A stretch of 64,000 nucleotides of DNA from CALCKU01 sp964607445 (GTDB lineage: Bacteria > Pseudomonadota > Alphaproteobacteria > Caulobacterales > Maricaulaceae), in the NCBI GenBank assembly GCA_964607445.1, contig CAZSKN010000007.1:31259-95258 (forward strand), written 5' to 3'. Positions 17,304 to 26,066 of this stretch are shown in pieces; positions within the stretch are counted from its first letter, which is position 1; each line of letters begins with the position of its first letter. Made by a program: the position numbers and the translations under genes. The notes beneath the pieces were generated by a model that was not told the DNA's origin, searched no databases, and worked only from the letters and a program-made list of their open reading frames with translations.

Positions 17304-18650
17304 ATGTCTAGAAAAACAAGCCCCATTATAGAAAATAAATCCCAGATGATTGCCCATCTTGCCTCGGGGTGTAAGCCCAAAGAGGCGTGGCGCATTGGGA
17401 CAGAGCATGAAAAAATTGGGGTGTGCCTCGAGAAAAACACGCCTATTCCCTATTCGGGTATTAAAGCCATTCTTGAAAAAATGCAGCGCTTTGGTTGGGA
17501 GGGTGTTTTTGAAGGCGAGAATATCATTGCGCTTAAACGCAAAGGGGCCTCGGTCAGCCTAGAGCCGGGCGGACAATTAGAATTATCGGGCGCACCGCTT
17601 GAAAATGTCCACGAAACCTGTCTGGAGGTGAGCCAGCATTTACGTGAAGTCAAAGAAGTTGCTGATGAAATTAATGCCGGATTTATCTCTCTTGGTTTTC
17701 GGCCTGAAACCCGTCTTGAAGACGTGCCTGTTATGCCCAAGGGGCGTTATAAAATCATGCGCGACTATATGAAAAAGGTCGGCACACATGGTCAGGAAAT
17801 GATGTTTCGGACGTGTACGGTTCAGACCAATCTCGATTTTGGCTCAGAAGCGGATATGGTCAAAAAGTTTCGCGTCAGCTTGGCCTTGCAACCGCTAGGG
17901 ACAGCTCTATTTGCAAATTCCCCCTTTATGCATGGTCAGTTAAACGGTTATAACTCATATCGCTCGCGCGTCTGGCTTGATACAGACCCGGACCGGACGG
18001 GCATGTTGCCTTTCGTTTTTGAAGACGGCTTCGGGTTTGAGCGCTATCTGGATTATGCGCTCGATGTGCCGATGTATTTTGTCTATCGGGACGGGCTTTA
18101 TCTGGATGCTTCGGGCTTGTCTTTTCGAGATTTTCTTGCCGGACAACTCTCTATTTTACCCGGTGAAAAACCTAGCTTGAATGATTTTGACGACCATTTA
18201 TCAACGATTTTCCCCGAGGTGCGTCTAAAAACATTTCTGGAGATGCGCGGCTCTGATACGGGGCCTTGGGGCGAGCTTTGTGCGTTTCCAGCCTTTTGGG
18301 TCGGATTGTTATATGACCAATCAGCATTAGACGCGGCATGGGATTATGTGAAAGATTGGGGCGAGGCCGAACGCGATCAATTGCGGCGTGATGTGCCAAA
18401 ATACGGACTACATACGGTCTTTCGGGGGCGGACGTTACGCGATGTGTCCAGAGATATTTTAGAGATCAGCCGGGCTGGACTTAAAGCCCGAGCCTGCTTG
18501 AATGCTCATGGTGATAATGAGACAATCTTCCTGCAAGATTTAGATGATTTTGTACGCACGGGGACAAATAATGCCGATCGTCTGATTGAAAAATTTAAAG
18601 GTGAATGGGACGGTGATATTCGTCATATTTATACAGATTGTGCGTATTAG
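17304..18650 (+). CDS. gshA: Glutamate-cysteine ligase (plant/alphaproteobacterial type)
   Basis: 448 residues, preceded by GGGAGATT. It catalyses the first step of glutathione synthesis, joining Glu and Cys with ATP. WRIGTEHEKIG near residue 30 carries the metal-binding glutamates. VSLEPGGQLELSGAPL (about 87-102), MMFRTCTVQTNLDFGSE and LFANSPFMHG are typical of the GCS2 type found in plants and Alphaproteobacteria. LEMRGSDTGPWGELCAFPAF matches the substrate-binding region. Its product would feed the glutathione S-transferase encoded at 43291. Confidence 0.95.
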   Translation: MSRKTSPIIENKSQMIAHLASGCKPKEAWRIGTEHEKIGVCLEKNTPIPYSGIKAILEKMQRFGWEGVFEGENIIALKRKGASVSLEPGGQLELSGAPLENVHETCLEVSQHLREVKEVADEINAGFISLGFRPETRLEDVPVMPKGRYKIMRDYMKKVGTHGQEMMFRTCTVQTNLDFGSEADMVKKFRVSLALQPLGTALFANSPFMHGQLNGYNSYRSRVWLDTDPDRTGMLPFVFEDGFGFERYLDYALDVPMYFVYRDGLYLDASGLSFRDFLAGQLSILPGEKPSLNDFDDHLSTIFPEVRLKTFLEMRGSDTGPWGELCAFPAFWVGLLYDQSALDAAWDYVKDWGEAERDQLRRDVPKYGLHTVFRGRTLRDVSRDILEISRAGLKARACLNAHGDNETIFLQDLDDFVRTGTNNADRLIEKFKGEWDGDIRHIYTDCAY

Positions 18651-18706
18651 TCGTGCTTCTGATGAGAGTGCGCGAGGCCATTTAACCCTGAAAGTGTAGT
18701 TTGCCT

Positions 18707-20974
18707 TTAAAACGTATCTGAAATTTCTATGGTAAGCCGTCGCCCGCGTCCACGTTCAAATATTTGCCTCTCGACCAATTGGCCTGTGCGGTCGGGTTCA
18801 TATAATGAGCGTATGCGGCGAAATTTTTGTTTGAGAATGTTTTGCAGCGTGATGGAGGCTTTAATGCCAAATAAATTTTTATGGGTGAGAAACAATTCGG
18901 CAGATGGGTGTGTGGTTCTGATATCGAAAGACTGATCCAGTCGAAAAAATGGGCTTTGTCTCCAATTCGAAATCTCACCGCCAATTGTCCAAGGCGAGTT
19001 GGGGAAATCCTTGCGAAACTCGACCTCATAATTCCAAATTTCTGTATCATTTATGCGGCGCGAAATGTTAGTTACGGGATCATCGATTTTACTTTCTCTG
19101 AGACTGCCCTCGGCCTCTATCCGAAGGCCCGGTGATATATCGTCCAAAAGCCATGTTACATTGCTCTCCACCCCATATTCGGTTGCGCTATCGAGATTGC
19201 CCGGGCCTTCCGAGCCATCTGCAAAGAGGATGCGGTCAATAGGGTCTTCTATCAGGCGTATAAAGACTTTTACCGTACCCGAGAATAGCTGGCTGTCCGT
19301 GCGTTCAATCTCTAGCTCTCCAGTCCAGGATTGATCTGGAACGATATCGATATTACCGCCGTTGAGGATGTCTTCGGACAAATTTACATTTGACACGAAA
19401 GTCCCGAAATCAAGCTGTCCAACCTCGCGGTCGATACGGGCTCGATATGTATAACGTGGTGAGGCTTTATAGCTGAGTGAGACAAAGCCTTTGGGCCTGA
19501 AAAATCTGCGTGCCGGATCTTCCGATGTCGTGACATTAAGCTCTGAATATTCCGCGCCGAACGAGCTTTGTAGCTTAAGCGCGTCGCTTACAGCCCAGCT
19601 ATGGGTGATATTGCCTTCGGCGCGTTGTTCTTCGACCCGGACATTTGAAATTTCTAAGGGATCATCTGTCGTCGAAAACTCGGTGACACTGTCGAGGAAA
19701 TTAAAGGCCCCTTCGGCGGACACTTGCCAGTCATGTTCAGGGCCGGTTTTAAAACTATATTCGGAGCGCGCGATAAATTCGCCTTCGTCTACATCGTCCG
19801 TAAATGCGGATTCAAACGCAGAGGTTCCGGTTTCAAATAATCGGAATCGATTGCCATTATCACTATTTTCAAAATTATGGAGTCCAATAAATTTCAAGTT
19901 TCCGCCTCTAAGCGGAAAGGCATAATCGCCGCTAACCTCGTAAGTATATTCATCTTCCCCTGAGTCCGAAATGCTTTGCCCATTTGTGCCCACGGCTGTG
20001 ATGGCGGTGAAAGCCTCCCGGTTTTCAAAATTACGATTAAACAGAGACCCTGAGCCATTTAAATTTGCAATATGTCCATTTTCCGGCGCATAGGTTAGGT
20101 TAAAGGACAGTCTGGGGCGATTGCCGTTAAACCGGATGTCTTCGACCCTGTCTTCAAAGAGGTCGCCATTTCCGTCAAAGAACTGTTCAATGCCATCTTC
20201 TGCAAATGTAAATTGCCCCGCCCGGAAACTGGCGACATATTCGAGTGCGCCTTTTGATCCTGTCACGGAAATTTCTCCTTCGAGATTTTGGGGTTGTGTG
20301 CCTTCGGCCAGGCGGTAATTATACCGCCAGTTTCCTGAAAGGGCACCGCCGGTTGTGACAATATTGGCGACTTGGCCGGACAGGCCCGGAATATCGAGAG
20401 ATGCACCATCGAGGATTTCAATTTTTAAGACGCGTTCCGCGGTTATCCGACCCAGAATTTGATTGGCATCAGAGGATTTGGAAGAGGGGCGCCGTCCATT
20501 AATCAAAATATTGAGATTGGCTTGGCCAAAACCCCGTGCCCCCTCATTTTCACCCTGAAGAGTAAACCCCGGTAAGACTGAAACCATTTCTTGGGCCGTA
20601 TTGGTTTGGAACTGCGTGAAATAATCGGGCGTAAATACGCGCACGCCCGTCTTTATACCNNNNNNNNNNNNNNNNNNNNNNNNNNNNNNNNNNNNNNNNN
20701 NNNNNNNNNNNNNNNNNNNNNNNNNNNNNNNNNNNNNNNNNNNNNNNNNNNNNNNNNNNGTCTTTATACCCCCAGTCTTTGCATTTTGCGGGACATCTAT
20801 CTCCAGCGGGGCTTGAGCCTGTGCGGTATAGGGTGAGTACATGAGCAGCACGCTGATCCATAACGCCTTGGGTTTGATCTGGACTTTTCTGTGGGCAGGA
20901 TTTGGGAGCGGAGAGGCATTTACGGTCCGAGCGGGGTGCGCGTAAATCTTGTCCTTAAGTTTAATGTCTGTCAT
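18707..20974 (-). CDS. TonB-dependent outer-membrane receptor (interrupted by a false gap)
   Basis: The open frame reads through 100 N at 20660-20759. Removing the N and the duplicated 11-base flank gives a continuous protein of about 718 residues. An N-terminal signal region (IKPKALWISVLLMYSPYTAQAQA) is followed by a plug domain (EMVSVLPGFTLQGENEGARG, NILINGRRPSS, VLKIEILDGASLDIPG) and a long beta-barrel ending in LTIEISDTF with a C-terminal Phe, as outer-membrane insertion requires. It would import a ligand with energy from TonB. It is divergent from the POT peptide transporter, so a peptide ligand is possible but unproven. Confidence 0.88.
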   Translation of the reverse strand: MTDIKLKDKIYAHPARTVNASPLPNPAHRKVQIKPKALWISVLLMYSPYTAQAQAPLEIDVPQNAKTGGIKXXXXXXXXXXXXXXXXXXXXXXXXXXXXXXXXXXGIKTGVRVFTPDYFTQFQTNTAQEMVSVLPGFTLQGENEGARGFGQANLNILINGRRPSSKSSDANQILGRITAERVLKIEILDGASLDIPGLSGQVANIVTTGGALSGNWRYNYRLAEGTQPQNLEGEISVTGSKGALEYVASFRAGQFTFAEDGIEQFFDGNGDLFEDRVEDIRFNGNRPRLSFNLTYAPENGHIANLNGSGSLFNRNFENREAFTAITAVGTNGQSISDSGEDEYTYEVSGDYAFPLRGGNLKFIGLHNFENSDNGNRFRLFETGTSAFESAFTDDVDEGEFIARSEYSFKTGPEHDWQVSAEGAFNFLDSVTEFSTTDDPLEISNVRVEEQRAEGNITHSWAVSDALKLQSSFGAEYSELNVTTSEDPARRFFRPKGFVSLSYKASPRYTYRARIDREVGQLDFGTFVSNVNLSEDILNGGNIDIVPDQSWTGELEIERTDSQLFSGTVKVFIRLIEDPIDRILFADGSEGPGNLDSATEYGVESNVTWLLDDISPGLRIEAEGSLRESKIDDPVTNISRRINDTEIWNYEVEFRKDFPNSPWTIGGEISNWRQSPFFRLDQSFDIRTTHPSAELFLTHKNLFGIKASITLQNILKQKFRRIRSLYEPDRTGQLVERQIFERGRGRRLTIEISDTF
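20649..20770. other. Scaffold gap of 100 N flanked by an 11-base duplicate
   Basis: GTCTTTATACC occurs at 20649-20659 and again at 20760-20770, with N from 20660 to 20759. Deleting one copy plus the N (111 bases, 37 codons) keeps the frame of the receptor gene, so the contigs very probably overlap and nothing is missing. Confidence 0.85.
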
Positions 20975-21274
20975 GTTGGCCCGAATGATATCTGAAATAT
21001 ACAGATATATGATATTAGATTTGTAACTTTTAGTCTCATAAACGGTGATTAATCGGAATTTTATGGGCGTGTTTCTTGCTGCGTTAAAGGTATCAGAAAA
21101 AAGACCTATTCTAAAATCAAATTAATCTTTCAATGTCACATGCCATAAATCCTTGTTTTCGTGTGTTAAATTTGTGTTAGTTATCCAATTGTTTGGGTAA
21201 ATAAAGAAATGACTTGATGCTTGTCGCTAGGCAGGGCAAAAATAAAGAAAAATAAACCATCGGGACATCTAAAT
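20975..21274. other. Divergent control region between TonB receptor and peptide transporter
   Basis: These 300 AT-rich bases carry the promoters of both genes and an inverted repeat at 20988-21008, which is described separately. No small gene or RNA is seen. Confidence 0.5.
20988..21008. promoter_or_regulatory. Inverted repeat, candidate operator of the TonB receptor
   Basis: ATATCTG and CAGATAT are perfect 7-base arms around a 7-base spacer, 14 bases upstream of the receptor start codon. The spacing suits a dimeric helix-turn-helix repressor. No regulator gene lies next to it. Confidence 0.5.
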
Positions 21275-22843
21275 ATGTTTTACTTAATCTTAGGTCTAAT
21301 TGCTTTGGTCGGTGTGACCATGTGCATGTTTCAAATGCGCAATCATCCGAAAGGCTTGTTCATTCTCTTTTTCGCTGAAATGTGGGAACGGTTTTCCTAT
21401 TACGGTATGCGGGCTTTGTTGGTTTTATATCTGACCAAGCATTTCCTTTTCGAAAAACAAGCCGCGTATGGAATTTATGGCGCCTATACGACCCTTGTCT
21501 ATATTACACCTGTGATTGGCGGTATTCTCGCTGACCGTTATTTAGGCGCCCGAAAGGCCGTTTTGATCGGGGCTGTCTTATTGGTCATGGGGCATTTAGG
21601 CATGGCTGTTGAAGGCGATCCCGTGACCGATGCGACCGTGCGAAGCCCTTTTGTTATGAATGTTTTCTACTTGTCACTCGCCTTGATTATTGCCGGTGTA
21701 GGTTTCCTCAAGGCCAATATTTCTACAATTGTCGGAGAATTATATAATAAAGGGGATGAACGTAGAGACGGTGCGTTTACAATTTTTTATGTCGGGATCA
21801 ATCTAGGGGCTTTTGGCGGGGCTTTAATCGCCGGTTATCTCGGTGAGACATATGGATGGAAATACGGATTCGGGCTTGCGGGACTGGGCATGCTTGCCGG
21901 TTTAATCGTCTTTGTTCGCGGTAAGGATTTATTGCAAGGCGCAGGAGATCCGCCTGATCCGGCGCTATTGGCACAAAAGCGTATTGGCGGATTGTCGACC
22001 CAATCCCTGATTTACTTAGGTACATTTTTAGCAACCCTATTTATCTGGTGGGCGGTGCGGTCACAAGGGACGGTCAATATATTACTGATGATTGCCGGTG
22101 GGTTGACCGTGGCATATATCCTCTACCGATCTGTCTTCACGTTAAAAGCACATGCCCGAAACCGGATATTTGTGGCTATGTTTTTGATTTCTATTCAGGT
22201 TCTTTTCTGGGGGCTATTCGAACAAGCCGGGTCTTCATTAAGTCTGTTTACTGACGAGGCGGTGGATCGCAATATTATGGGACAAGAGATAAAAACCTCG
22301 GTCTTCCAGTCTCTCAATGCGATGTATATTGTATTGCTCGGGCCGTTATTTGCCGCGCTATGGGTCTGGTTAGGCAAGCGGGGTTTGGATCCGTCAGCGC
22401 CGGCAAAATTTGGTATGGGCGTGGTTCAACTGGGTTTAGGATTTCTGGTGCTGGTCTGGGGCGCGTCGTCAGCCGGTGCTAATCTAACCCCTGTGATTTT
22501 CATATTCCTGATCTATCTCTTACATACAACGGGCGAGCTTTGTCTCTCGCCGGTGGGCTTGTCGGCCATGACGCGCCTGTCGACACCCAATATGGTTGGC
22601 TTGATTATGGGAACGTGGTTTTTAGCCTCAGGTGCGGGTAATGCGGTCGCGGCCATGATTGCCCAAGCCACAGTCGCGGACGGCGGCGGCACTCAACAGG
22701 TCTTGGCTGTCTATTCAAATGTCGGACGTATGGCTGTAGCCGTTGGTATAGGCTTAATTGTAATTTCACCCATAGTGAAAAAGTTTATGCATCTGGATAC
22801 TCTGGAAGAGGACGCTAAGGCTTGGTCAAAGGAAAATGCGTAA
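21275..22843 (+). CDS. Proton-dependent oligopeptide transporter (POT/PTR family)
   Basis: 522 residues from the ATG at 21275; a TTG start 18 codons upstream (21221) would add a Lys-rich extension and cannot be excluded. POT proteins import di- and tripeptides with protons. The helix 1 signature AEMWERFSYYGMRALLVLYL, the GGILADRYLGARKAV loop, IVGELYNKGDERRDGAFTIF and FWGLFEQAGSSLS (helix 7, proton-coupling Glu) are all present, with about fourteen hydrophobic segments. It is divergent from a TonB receptor, which may move the same nutrient across the outer membrane. Confidence 0.93.
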   Translation: MFYLILGLIALVGVTMCMFQMRNHPKGLFILFFAEMWERFSYYGMRALLVLYLTKHFLFEKQAAYGIYGAYTTLVYITPVIGGILADRYLGARKAVLIGAVLLVMGHLGMAVEGDPVTDATVRSPFVMNVFYLSLALIIAGVGFLKANISTIVGELYNKGDERRDGAFTIFYVGINLGAFGGALIAGYLGETYGWKYGFGLAGLGMLAGLIVFVRGKDLLQGAGDPPDPALLAQKRIGGLSTQSLIYLGTFLATLFIWWAVRSQGTVNILLMIAGGLTVAYILYRSVFTLKAHARNRIFVAMFLISIQVLFWGLFEQAGSSLSLFTDEAVDRNIMGQEIKTSVFQSLNAMYIVLLGPLFAALWVWLGKRGLDPSAPAKFGMGVVQLGLGFLVLVWGASSAGANLTPVIFIFLIYLLHTTGELCLSPVGLSAMTRLSTPNMVGLIMGTWFLASGAGNAVAAMIAQATVADGGGTQQVLAVYSNVGRMAVAVGIGLIVISPIVKKFMHLDTLEEDAKAWSKENA

Positions 22844-22860
22844 AACCTCGCTTGTTATGT

Positions 22861-22890
22861 AAAAAATAACCCGCTCATTGAGCGGGTTAT
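22861..22890 (-). terminator. Intrinsic terminator of the DUF937 gene
   Basis: The stem ATAACCCGCTC / GAGCGGGTTAT has a T-run on the minus strand (six A at 22861-22866). It lies about 100 bases past the DUF937 stop and may also stop the convergent POT transcript. Confidence 0.8.
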
Positions 22891-22986
22891 AAGATCTGCC
22901 GGATTATAATTCGGTATTTTGTCGCCGGGATTGTGAAAGCCTTAAAGCGGCTATTTTACCGCGCTATTTATAAATACGGTGTTTTG

Positions 22987-23646
22987 CTAGCGCTTCATTA
23001 TCATGCCGAGGATATCATCCATTGAATTGCCATCGCCGTCCGCGTCGAGCATTTTACCGATCATGCCCAGACCGTTTTGGTGCGCGGCTTGCTGTTGGCG
23101 TTGCTGACGGCCTCTGGAGCCCGTGACAGCGCCCAATATTGCGCCTAGACCGCCCGCTTTGGCTCCCCCACCCATAAGATGTTGCATAGCCATACCTGTT
23201 AAGGCGGATTGCATTGTGGGTTGGCGCGTTTGTTTCGAGAGGCTCCCCATAGCCATAGCCGCCACAAGTGGCAGCATTTTCTTTAAGATCGAGCTATCAA
23301 TGCCTGTTTTTTGAGCCGCACGCCCGGCCACATGTCGACTGACCTCTTTAGAGCCAAAGAGGTGGCCAAGAATGGCATTACCATCTTGCGTCGCTTGCGC
23401 TTGACCCAGTGTTTGTGGATTATCAAGATATTGGTCATGCGTCCCGCCTTGTAAGGCACCAAGCAGACCGGCCAGACCTTGGGGGCTACCTGTGTTTTGT
23501 TTAAGCGCTGAGGAAATCGCGGGTAAGAGGGCGGCAATTGCGCTCTGGCTTTGCTGGGGATTCAAACCGAGTTGCGCCCCGGCTTGTTGCGCAGTGCCGC
23601 CGCCTTGGGCTTGCATTATCATATCAAGTAAATTCATTGCACTCAT
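22987..23646 (-). CDS. DUF937 (YidB-like) protein with a C-terminal calcium-loop-like motif
   Basis: 219 residues, preceded by AAGGAGGATATT, an ideal ribosome-binding site. The protein is rich in Gln, Gly and Ala: QAQGGGTAQQAGAQLGLNPQ and QSAIAALLPAISSALKQN are typical DUF937 helices, repeated as a second similar unit in the middle. A run of QQRQQQ precedes DADGDGNSMDDILG, which looks like an EF-hand calcium loop and is common at the end of this family. The function of DUF937 is unknown. It lies alone, downstream of lepA on the same strand, with its own terminator. Confidence 0.85.
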   Translation of the reverse strand: MSAMNLLDMIMQAQGGGTAQQAGAQLGLNPQQSQSAIAALLPAISSALKQNTGSPQGLAGLLGALQGGTHDQYLDNPQTLGQAQATQDGNAILGHLFGSKEVSRHVAGRAAQKTGIDSSILKKMLPLVAAMAMGSLSKQTRQPTMQSALTGMAMQHLMGGGAKAGGLGAILGAVTGSRGRQQRQQQAAHQNGLGMIGKMLDADGDGNSMDDILGMIMKR

Positions 23647-23778
23647 AATATCCTCCTTAGTGTGCCCATATATGTAAGCTATAGGTGAATATGCGGTCTC
23701 GCGCGAGGTTTTTCCTCAGATGGTGTGTGTAATGGCTAACCGAAGCAAAACAAAACAATATAGCGATTGCAGATGTAA

Positions 23779-25584
23779 TCAGGCATCATCCATTTTAAGC
23801 GCGGCGATAAAGGCTTGTTGCGGAATTTCGACCTTACCGAATTGGCGCATTTTCTTTTTACCCTTTTTTTGCTTATCCAGCAATTTGCGCTTACGCGAGG
23901 CATCGCCCCCGTAACATTTCGCGGTGACGTCTTTGCGCATAGCGGCAATGGTTTCGCGCGCAATCACTTTGCCGCCTAGGGCCGCCTGAATAGGGATTTT
24001 AAACAAATGGCGCGGGATTAGATCTTTGAGACGTTCGCACATTTGCCGTCCCCGGCTTTCGGCCCGTGATCTGTGAACTAACATGGAAAGGGCGTCCACA
24101 GGGTCGCCATTAACCAGAATAGACATTTTAACAAGATCACCCACGCGGACGCCAATGGCTTGATAATCAAAACTGGCATAGCCTTTGGAGACGGATTTTA
24201 AGCGATCATAAAAATCAAAGACAACTTCATTGAGGGGAAGTTCATATTCAACCATGGCGCGCGCGCCGACATAGGAAAGCCCCGTTTGCACACCGCGCCT
24301 GTCTTGGCATAACTTTAATATGCCGCCCAAATAATCATCCGGTGTCATGATGGTCGCTTTTATCCACGGTTCGTGGATTTCCTCGATTTTCATCACATCC
24401 GGCATATCGGCTGGATTATGTAACATCATCTCCGAGCCGTCGCGCATCTTCATAGTATAGACAACAGAAGGCGCCGTCGTGATAAGGTCGAGATCGAATT
24501 CACGTTCGAGGCGTTCTTGGATAATCTCCAAATGCAGCAGGCCTAAAAACCCGCAGCGAAAGCCGAAGCCGAGGGCAGCGCTTGTTTCCATCTCATAGCT
24601 AAAGCTGGCATCATTGAGCCTTAAGCGCCCCATCGCGGCGCGTAAGTCTTCAAAGTCGGCGGCGTCAACAGGAAAAATACCACAAAAGACAACAGGTTGT
24701 GCGGGTTTAAACCCCTCTAGAGGGGAGGGTGTGGGGCGTTTATCCTCGGTGATCGTATCCCCGACAGCCGCGTCAGCAACTTCTTTGATAGAGGCTGTCA
24801 AAAACCCGACTTCGCCGGGGCCAATCTCTTGCATATCTTCGGGCTTTGGACGAAACACACCAACTTTGTCGACAGTATAACTCGCGCCCGTTGACATGGT
24901 ACGGATACGCATGCCTTTCTTGACCGTGCCTTCGATGACCCGAAATAATACAACAACCCCCATATAGGTGTCATACCACGCATCGACCAGCATAGCTTTA
25001 AGCGGAGCTTTCGGGTCGCCGAGTTCAGGTGGGGGCAAGTGAAGGGTAATCGCCTCTAAAACCTCGTCAATGCCGATGCCGGATTTCGCAGAACATTCTA
25101 TAGCCTCGGAGGCGTCAATGCCAATAACCTCTTCAATTTGAGCTTTAACACGGTCGGGTTCGGCTGCGGGAAGGTCAATTTTATTGAGTACGGGAACAAT
25201 ATCATGGTCATGTTCAATGGCTTGATAGACATTGGCCAAGGTTTGCGCCTCGACCCCTTGGGAGGCATCAACAACCAGAATAGAGCCTTCACAGGCCGAG
25301 AGCGAGCGCGAGACTTCATAAGCGAAGTCCACATGACCGGGTGTATCCATCAAATTAAGAATATAGGTTTCACCATCTCGCGCTTTATAGTCGAGGCGCA
25401 CAGTTTGGGCCTTAATGGTGATGCCGCGTTCTTTCTCAATATCCATATTGTCGAGTACTTGCTCGCTCATCTCGCGATCAGACAAGCCACCTGTGACCGA
25501 AATAAGCCGGTCTGCCAATGTGGACTTTCCGTGGTCGATATGGGCGACAATGGAAAAGTTTCGAATTTTGCTTTGGTCAATCAT
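23779..25584 (-). CDS. lepA: Elongation factor 4 (back-translocating GTPase LepA)
   Basis: 601 residues from the ATG at 25582-25584, the normal LepA length; a GTG nine codons upstream is less likely. LepA binds ribosomes and acts during initiation or stalled elongation. The GTPase motifs are AHIDHGKST (G1), DTPGHVDF (G3) and NKID (G4). The LepA-specific C-terminal domain is shown by YVGARAMVEYELPLNEVVFD, ALSMLVHRS and the basic end RKKLL-type KRKLLDKQKKGKKKMRQFG. No ribosome-binding site is obvious. LepB, often downstream, is absent here. Confidence 0.97.
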   Translation of the reverse strand: MIDQSKIRNFSIVAHIDHGKSTLADRLISVTGGLSDREMSEQVLDNMDIEKERGITIKAQTVRLDYKARDGETYILNLMDTPGHVDFAYEVSRSLSACEGSILVVDASQGVEAQTLANVYQAIEHDHDIVPVLNKIDLPAAEPDRVKAQIEEVIGIDASEAIECSAKSGIGIDEVLEAITLHLPPPELGDPKAPLKAMLVDAWYDTYMGVVVLFRVIEGTVKKGMRIRTMSTGASYTVDKVGVFRPKPEDMQEIGPGEVGFLTASIKEVADAAVGDTITEDKRPTPSPLEGFKPAQPVVFCGIFPVDAADFEDLRAAMGRLRLNDASFSYEMETSAALGFGFRCGFLGLLHLEIIQERLEREFDLDLITTAPSVVYTMKMRDGSEMMLHNPADMPDVMKIEEIHEPWIKATIMTPDDYLGGILKLCQDRRGVQTGLSYVGARAMVEYELPLNEVVFDFYDRLKSVSKGYASFDYQAIGVRVGDLVKMSILVNGDPVDALSMLVHRSRAESRGRQMCERLKDLIPRHLFKIPIQAALGGKVIARETIAAMRKDVTAKCYGGDASRKRKLLDKQKKGKKKMRQFGKVEIPQQAFIAALKMDDA

Positions 25585-25692
25585 ACAAAGAGTGTCTGTA
25601 TTGAAATTCACAGGATTAGCAAGGGGGCATTATCGCTCTTTCCTGCAAGATTATGGCTTGCAAATCTCTTGAGAATAGATATTTTGCGCGCC

Positions 25693-25995
25693 GTGAAACG
25701 CTCTATGTTATATCATTATATATGTGTTGTCTTTGCGGCTGTATTCATTTTGTTCCAAAGTGCGACATTAGCCCATACAACAGAACATGGGGATAATTCG
25801 CATGAACATGACGGCATGGTCTGTGTCGTTGATGCTATTGCCGCTGACGTTGAATATGTTCACCCCATAGTCATTTTTGCGACTCCGATAATCTATAGCT
25901 CTGATACGAAAGTGACGACGCTGCTCAAACCGGTATTTTATGCGCGTCCACCCGGCCGCGCTCCGCCGCCCCGAAGTCCGCCAACCTTTGTTTAA
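25693..25995 (+). CDS. Small secreted protein with His-rich segment, upstream of ZnuD-like receptor
   Basis: About 100 residues from a GTG at 25693 (KRSM then a hydrophobic stretch); an ATG at 25705 gives 96 residues without the basic signal-peptide start. A signal peptide ending near TLAHTTEHG is followed by a short His/Asp/Glu segment (HTTEHGDNSHEHDG), one Cys, and a Pro/Arg-rich tail ending RAPPPRSPPTF. Similar small proteins with a C-terminal R-x-P-P stretch occur beside metal receptors (DUF2946-like), but I cannot confirm the family. It lies 72 bases before the receptor and is probably co-transcribed. A metal-handling role is inferred. Confidence 0.6.
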   Translation: MKRSMLYHYICVVFAAVFILFQSATLAHTTEHGDNSHEHDGMVCVVDAIAADVEYVHPIVIFATPIIYSSDTKVTTLLKPVFYARPPGRAPPPRSPPTFV

Positions 25996-26066
25996 AAATT
26001 GACCTAACCTCTTGGCTTTTCTGCGCGCCAGACGTGCAGATTTCTCTATTTTACAAAGATAATATT

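Noticed and set aside
21166..21180. TTAA-N7-TTAG before the peptide transporter as a CtrA site
   Set aside because: Only seven of eight fixed bases match and such near matches are common in AT-rich intergenic DNA.
25138..25692. Long plus-strand frame leading into the small secreted protein
   Set aside because: This part is antisense to lepA; only the final 100 codons, after the lepA start, look real.
25700..25725. Zur-type palindrome at the start of the small secreted protein gene
   Set aside because: The AT-rich sequence lacks the symmetric TATAAC half-sites and overlaps the start codon.
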